The notes under the pieces are model-generated. The model was not told the DNA's origin. It ran no database searches and worked only from the letters and a program-made list of their open reading frames with translations. A program made the position numbers and the translations under genes. Positions 31,744 to 33,566 of a stretch of 33,566 bases of DNA are shown one piece after another (position 1 is the first letter of the stretch; each line of letters opens with the position of its first letter). The DNA comes from Candidatus Peregrinibacteria bacterium (GTDB lineage: Bacteria; Patescibacteriota; Gracilibacteria; UBA1369). Where the stretch lies: NCBI GenBank assembly GCA_020851415.1, contig JADZCU010000070.1, forward strand, positions 1 through 33,566, in the 5' to 3' direction.

Positions 31744-31783
31744 CCCTTCTCGACGTGATGCAGGCACGTTGAGAAGGGTTTTT
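31744..31783 (+). terminator. Terminator after the GC-rich gene
   Basis: CCCTTCTCGACGTG (31744-31757) pairs with CACGTTGAGAAGGG (31765-31778) over 14 bp with one wobble and a 7-nt loop, followed by TTTTT. It is strong and plus-strand only. Confidence 0.88.
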
Positions 31784-31813
31784 CCTATATTTATTTTCAT
31801 AAGCCGGTTGAGT

Positions 31814-32518
31814 TTATCCGGCGACAAAATCTTCAGTATCATGATGATGCTTTCCTTTATTGAAAGCACTTATCATAATTACAAACTCCCCTTTTACACC
31901 TTTTTTGGTGAAATGTTCATGGGCTTGTTTGGCTGTGCCACGGAAATACTCTTCGTGCATTTTGGTGAGTTCGCGCGCCAGCGCAATCGGGCGTTGCCCA
32001 AAGAATTGATCGAGTTCGCCGAGAGTTTTTAACAAACGATGTGGTGATTCGTAAAACACTATGGTTCTGGCTTCCTCCTTGAGGCTGTCTAATATCGTTT
32101 TGCGTCCTTTCTTGAGTGGAAGAAATCCAAGATACACAAATTGATTGGTTGGAAGTCCGGACGCGCACAGGGCCGATATGACTGCCGATGCTCCGGGAAT
32201 TGGGACTACTTTTATTCCTTTTGCCGCAGCTTCACGCACCAATAAAAAGCCTGGATCGGAAATTCCGGGCGTACCTGCGTCGGAAATTAACGCGACATTT
32301 TTTCCATCAACAAGCATTTGAACTAACTGTTCAAGTTTTCGTTCGTCGCTCCAGGCGTGGAAACTGATGGTCGGGGTTTTGATTTCGTATTTATCCAGAA
32401 GGATTTTGGAATGACGGGTGTCCTCTGCCGCGATGTAATCAACAGTTTTCAGAGTTTCTACGGCGCGAAAGGTCATGTCGCCCAGGTTACCGATGGGGGT
32501 TGCCACAATGTAGAGCAT
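31814..32518 (-). CDS. rsmI: 16S rRNA (cytidine1402-2'-O)-methyltransferase RsmI
   Basis: This SAM-dependent tetrapyrrole-methylase-fold enzyme 2'-O-methylates C1402 in the 16S decoding centre. The N-terminal MLYIVATPIGNLGDMTFRA and AAEDTRHSK segments, ALISDAGTPGISDPG, and PIPGASAVISAL are the conserved RsmI motifs in order. A C-terminal REL-TK-HEEYFRG segment is also present. The 234-residue length is slightly shorter than the common form and ends in a His/Lys-rich tail. It lies 55 nt downstream of tsaB and probably shares its transcript. Confidence 0.96.
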   Translation of the reverse strand: MLYIVATPIGNLGDMTFRAVETLKTVDYIAAEDTRHSKILLDKYEIKTPTISFHAWSDERKLEQLVQMLVDGKNVALISDAGTPGISDPGFLLVREAAAKGIKVVPIPGASAVISALCASGLPTNQFVYLGFLPLKKGRKTILDSLKEEARTIVFYESPHRLLKTLGELDQFFGQRPIALARELTKMHEEYFRGTAKQAHEHFTKKGVKGEFVIMISAFNKGKHHHDTEDFVAG

Positions 32519-32573
32519 GGGAAATATTTTAATGAGATGCGTATCCTAATGTTTGTGTGTTTCTGTAACCACT

Positions 32574-33305
32574 TTATACAAAAACAGGCTTTTTACTTTG
32601 CGTAATTTTTGGTGGCAATAAATAACAGGGTGTGACGATATTTTTTTTGGGGCGACGCATTTTCTTCAAATCGACGCTGCGTACAATTTCGGCCAGAGAG
32701 CTGAGTGTTTTTGCATTGTGCCAGTTCACGTTTTTTGCAAATTTCATGGCTTTTTTTTGTGCCGGTGGCACATCACCCGCAATGTATTTTATGGATGAAT
32801 GTTTTTGCAAAAATTTTTGTACTTCATCCTGATGCAATCGGGTTGATGTTTTCTTTTCCGGTAATTTTATTGCTACATATTCTCCGCCTGCGCGAAGTAT
32901 GGTCGCAGTGTTTTTTTGTAATTTTTTGGGCACGGCGAGATGAAAGTATTCCCAGGTATTGATGCTGAAAATTTTTGCGTTGAGGGCGTAAGCAAGTGTG
33001 TTGGCCAATGCAACTCCGATACGCAAAGATGTAAACGGACCAGGACCGTTTATAATGACTATTGTATCGACATGCCGCTTTACTTTTTTTAACGCTGAAT
33101 CGACTACGGGCATAACCTTTTCCATTTCATCGTAGTTGGCAGTCCAGGATTTTGAAACGAGATTTTTCTTACCCTGAATAAGCGCAACCTGGGTTGTGGA
33201 GATGGAGGTATTGATTCCTAAAACGATTTCATCTTTTATAAAAACTTTTTGAAGCTTTGTGACTAAAAGCTTTTTGGGTTGGATTTTTTTTGTGGAATTT
33301 TTCAT
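32574..33305 (-). CDS. tsaB: tRNA t6A37 biosynthesis protein TsaB
   Basis: This is an ASKHA-fold partner of TsaD and TsaE in N6-threonylcarbamoyladenosine synthesis at tRNA position 37. The TsaB hallmark NGPGPFTSLRIGVALANTLA is present, preceded by EIVLGINTSISTTQVALI and the Asp-rich HVDTIVI strand. The frame extends to a GTG at 33338, but that stretch contains a TATAAT box (33330-33335), so the ATG at 33305 is the better start, giving 243 residues with a Lys-rich N terminus. No tsaD or tsaE lies in the window. Confidence 0.93.
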   Translation of the reverse strand: MKNSTKKIQPKKLLVTKLQKVFIKDEIVLGINTSISTTQVALIQGKKNLVSKSWTANYDEMEKVMPVVDSALKKVKRHVDTIVIINGPGPFTSLRIGVALANTLAYALNAKIFSINTWEYFHLAVPKKLQKNTATILRAGGEYVAIKLPEKKTSTRLHQDEVQKFLQKHSSIKYIAGDVPPAQKKAMKFAKNVNWHNAKTLSSLAEIVRSVDLKKMRRPKKNIVTPCYLLPPKITQSKKPVFV

Positions 33306-33329
33306 TGCTGAGGGATTTATTTCCCCCGC

Positions 33330-33335
33330 ATTATA
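33330..33335 (-). promoter_or_regulatory. Possible -10 box of tsaB
   Basis: A TATAAT reads on the minus strand 25 nt before the preferred tsaB ATG. It overlaps the upstream in-frame GTG and supports the later start. No convincing -35 is visible. Confidence 0.35.
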
Positions 33336-33341
33336 CACTAT

Positions 33342-33566
33342 CTATTTTTTCTTTCTTTTATGGTCGATCTGGTGTTTTTTGTGACGTATACGCTGTACCG
33401 TGAGAACCGTACGCTGGAGTGAATGTATGAGCTCGCTCATTTCCTGCTCCGTGGCTTTGCTGCTGTTCTTCATAAAGCGGGCAAGCTTAACGGACACCGT
33501 CTGGAGAATGCCGTTTTCAACTTTAATATCCTGCTGAGCTTTTTGTTGAAATTTAAAGATTTGGGA
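33342..33566 (-). CDS. C-terminal part of an unidentified helical protein (5' end outside window)
   Basis: An open frame enters from the window edge on the minus strand and ends in TAG at 33342, giving 74 residues. The sequence is helical, with Gln/Lys/Glu-rich heptad-like stretches (KFQQKAQQD, MSELIHSLQRTVLTVQRI) and a strongly basic tail ending HKRKKK. A basic tail after amphipathic helices would suit nucleic-acid or ribosome binding, but no family can be named from this part. It lies upstream of tsaB in the same direction. Confidence 0.6.
   Translation of the reverse strand, partial: SQIFKFQQKAQQDIKVENGILQTVSVKLARFMKNSSKATEQEMSELIHSLQRTVLTVQRIRHKKHQIDHKRKKK

Noticed and set aside
33306-33338. 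GTG start extending TsaB by 11 residues
   Set aside because: The extension contains a TATAAT promoter box and is not TsaB-like; the ATG at 33305 fits better.

Overview
The window reads as a chromosomal segment of a small-genome bacterium, most likely a Patescibacteria/CPR member of the Peregrinibacteria type. This is an inference from gene style, not a marker-tree result. TGA is used as a true stop, which excludes the Gracilibacteria/Absconditabacteria code. Housekeeping genes (rpsO-pnp, leuS, rsmI, tsaB) sit among many orphan membrane or secreted proteins and a pseudopilin operon. Almost no start codon has a Shine-Dalgarno sequence; upstream regions are plain A/T-rich leaders.

Layout. 1-3.6 kb: an orphan protein, a two-gene membrane operon, and a zinc-uptake lipoprotein (znuA-like) convergent with a Fur/Zur-type repressor, with a Zur-box-like dyad in front of znuA. 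3.7-14.3 kb: a 667-residue orphan, rpsO-pnp with a large leader hairpin, a polytopic membrane protein, a PAS protein, a cyclic-nucleotide-binding protein, a DUF3307 membrane protein and leuS. 14.4-19.6 kb: an AT-rich accessory island. It holds a tightly coupled minus-strand operon (PurM, a HisG-like PRPP transferase, an unknown protein, an SDR and a HAD phosphatase) facing a divergent uridine-kinase-like gene. The two transcripts share head-to-head -10 boxes that form a dyad. The island is bounded by a direct repeat of the pilin promoter: the left copy is a decayed, internally deleted pilin gene and the right copy drives the intact pilin operon. 19.7-23.6 kb: four pseudopilin/minor pilin genes. 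23.7-27.9 kb: two paralogous secreted proteins with beta-propeller-like repeats, unrelated low-complexity linkers, a shared Cys-containing domain and MYXO-CTERM-like tails. 28-30 kb: a CHASE2 adenylate cyclase, the probable source of ligand for the CNB protein at 10.6 kb. 30.1-31.8 kb: a membrane-anchored orphan and a GC-rich, probably foreign gene with a signal-like N terminus and a TM-Arg tail. 31.8-33.6 kb: rsmI, tsaB and the 3' end of another gene.

The most notable system is the 15-19.5 kb island. The combination of a HisG-type transferase, an SDR and a phosphatase with PurM and a nucleoside kinase resembles in logic, though not gene for gene, the PenA/PenB (CofA/CofB) route to coformycin-type nucleosides. 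I propose it as a candidate uncharacterised nucleoside or nucleotide-derived metabolite pathway. Second is the MYXO-CTERM-like surface protein pair beside the pilin operon.
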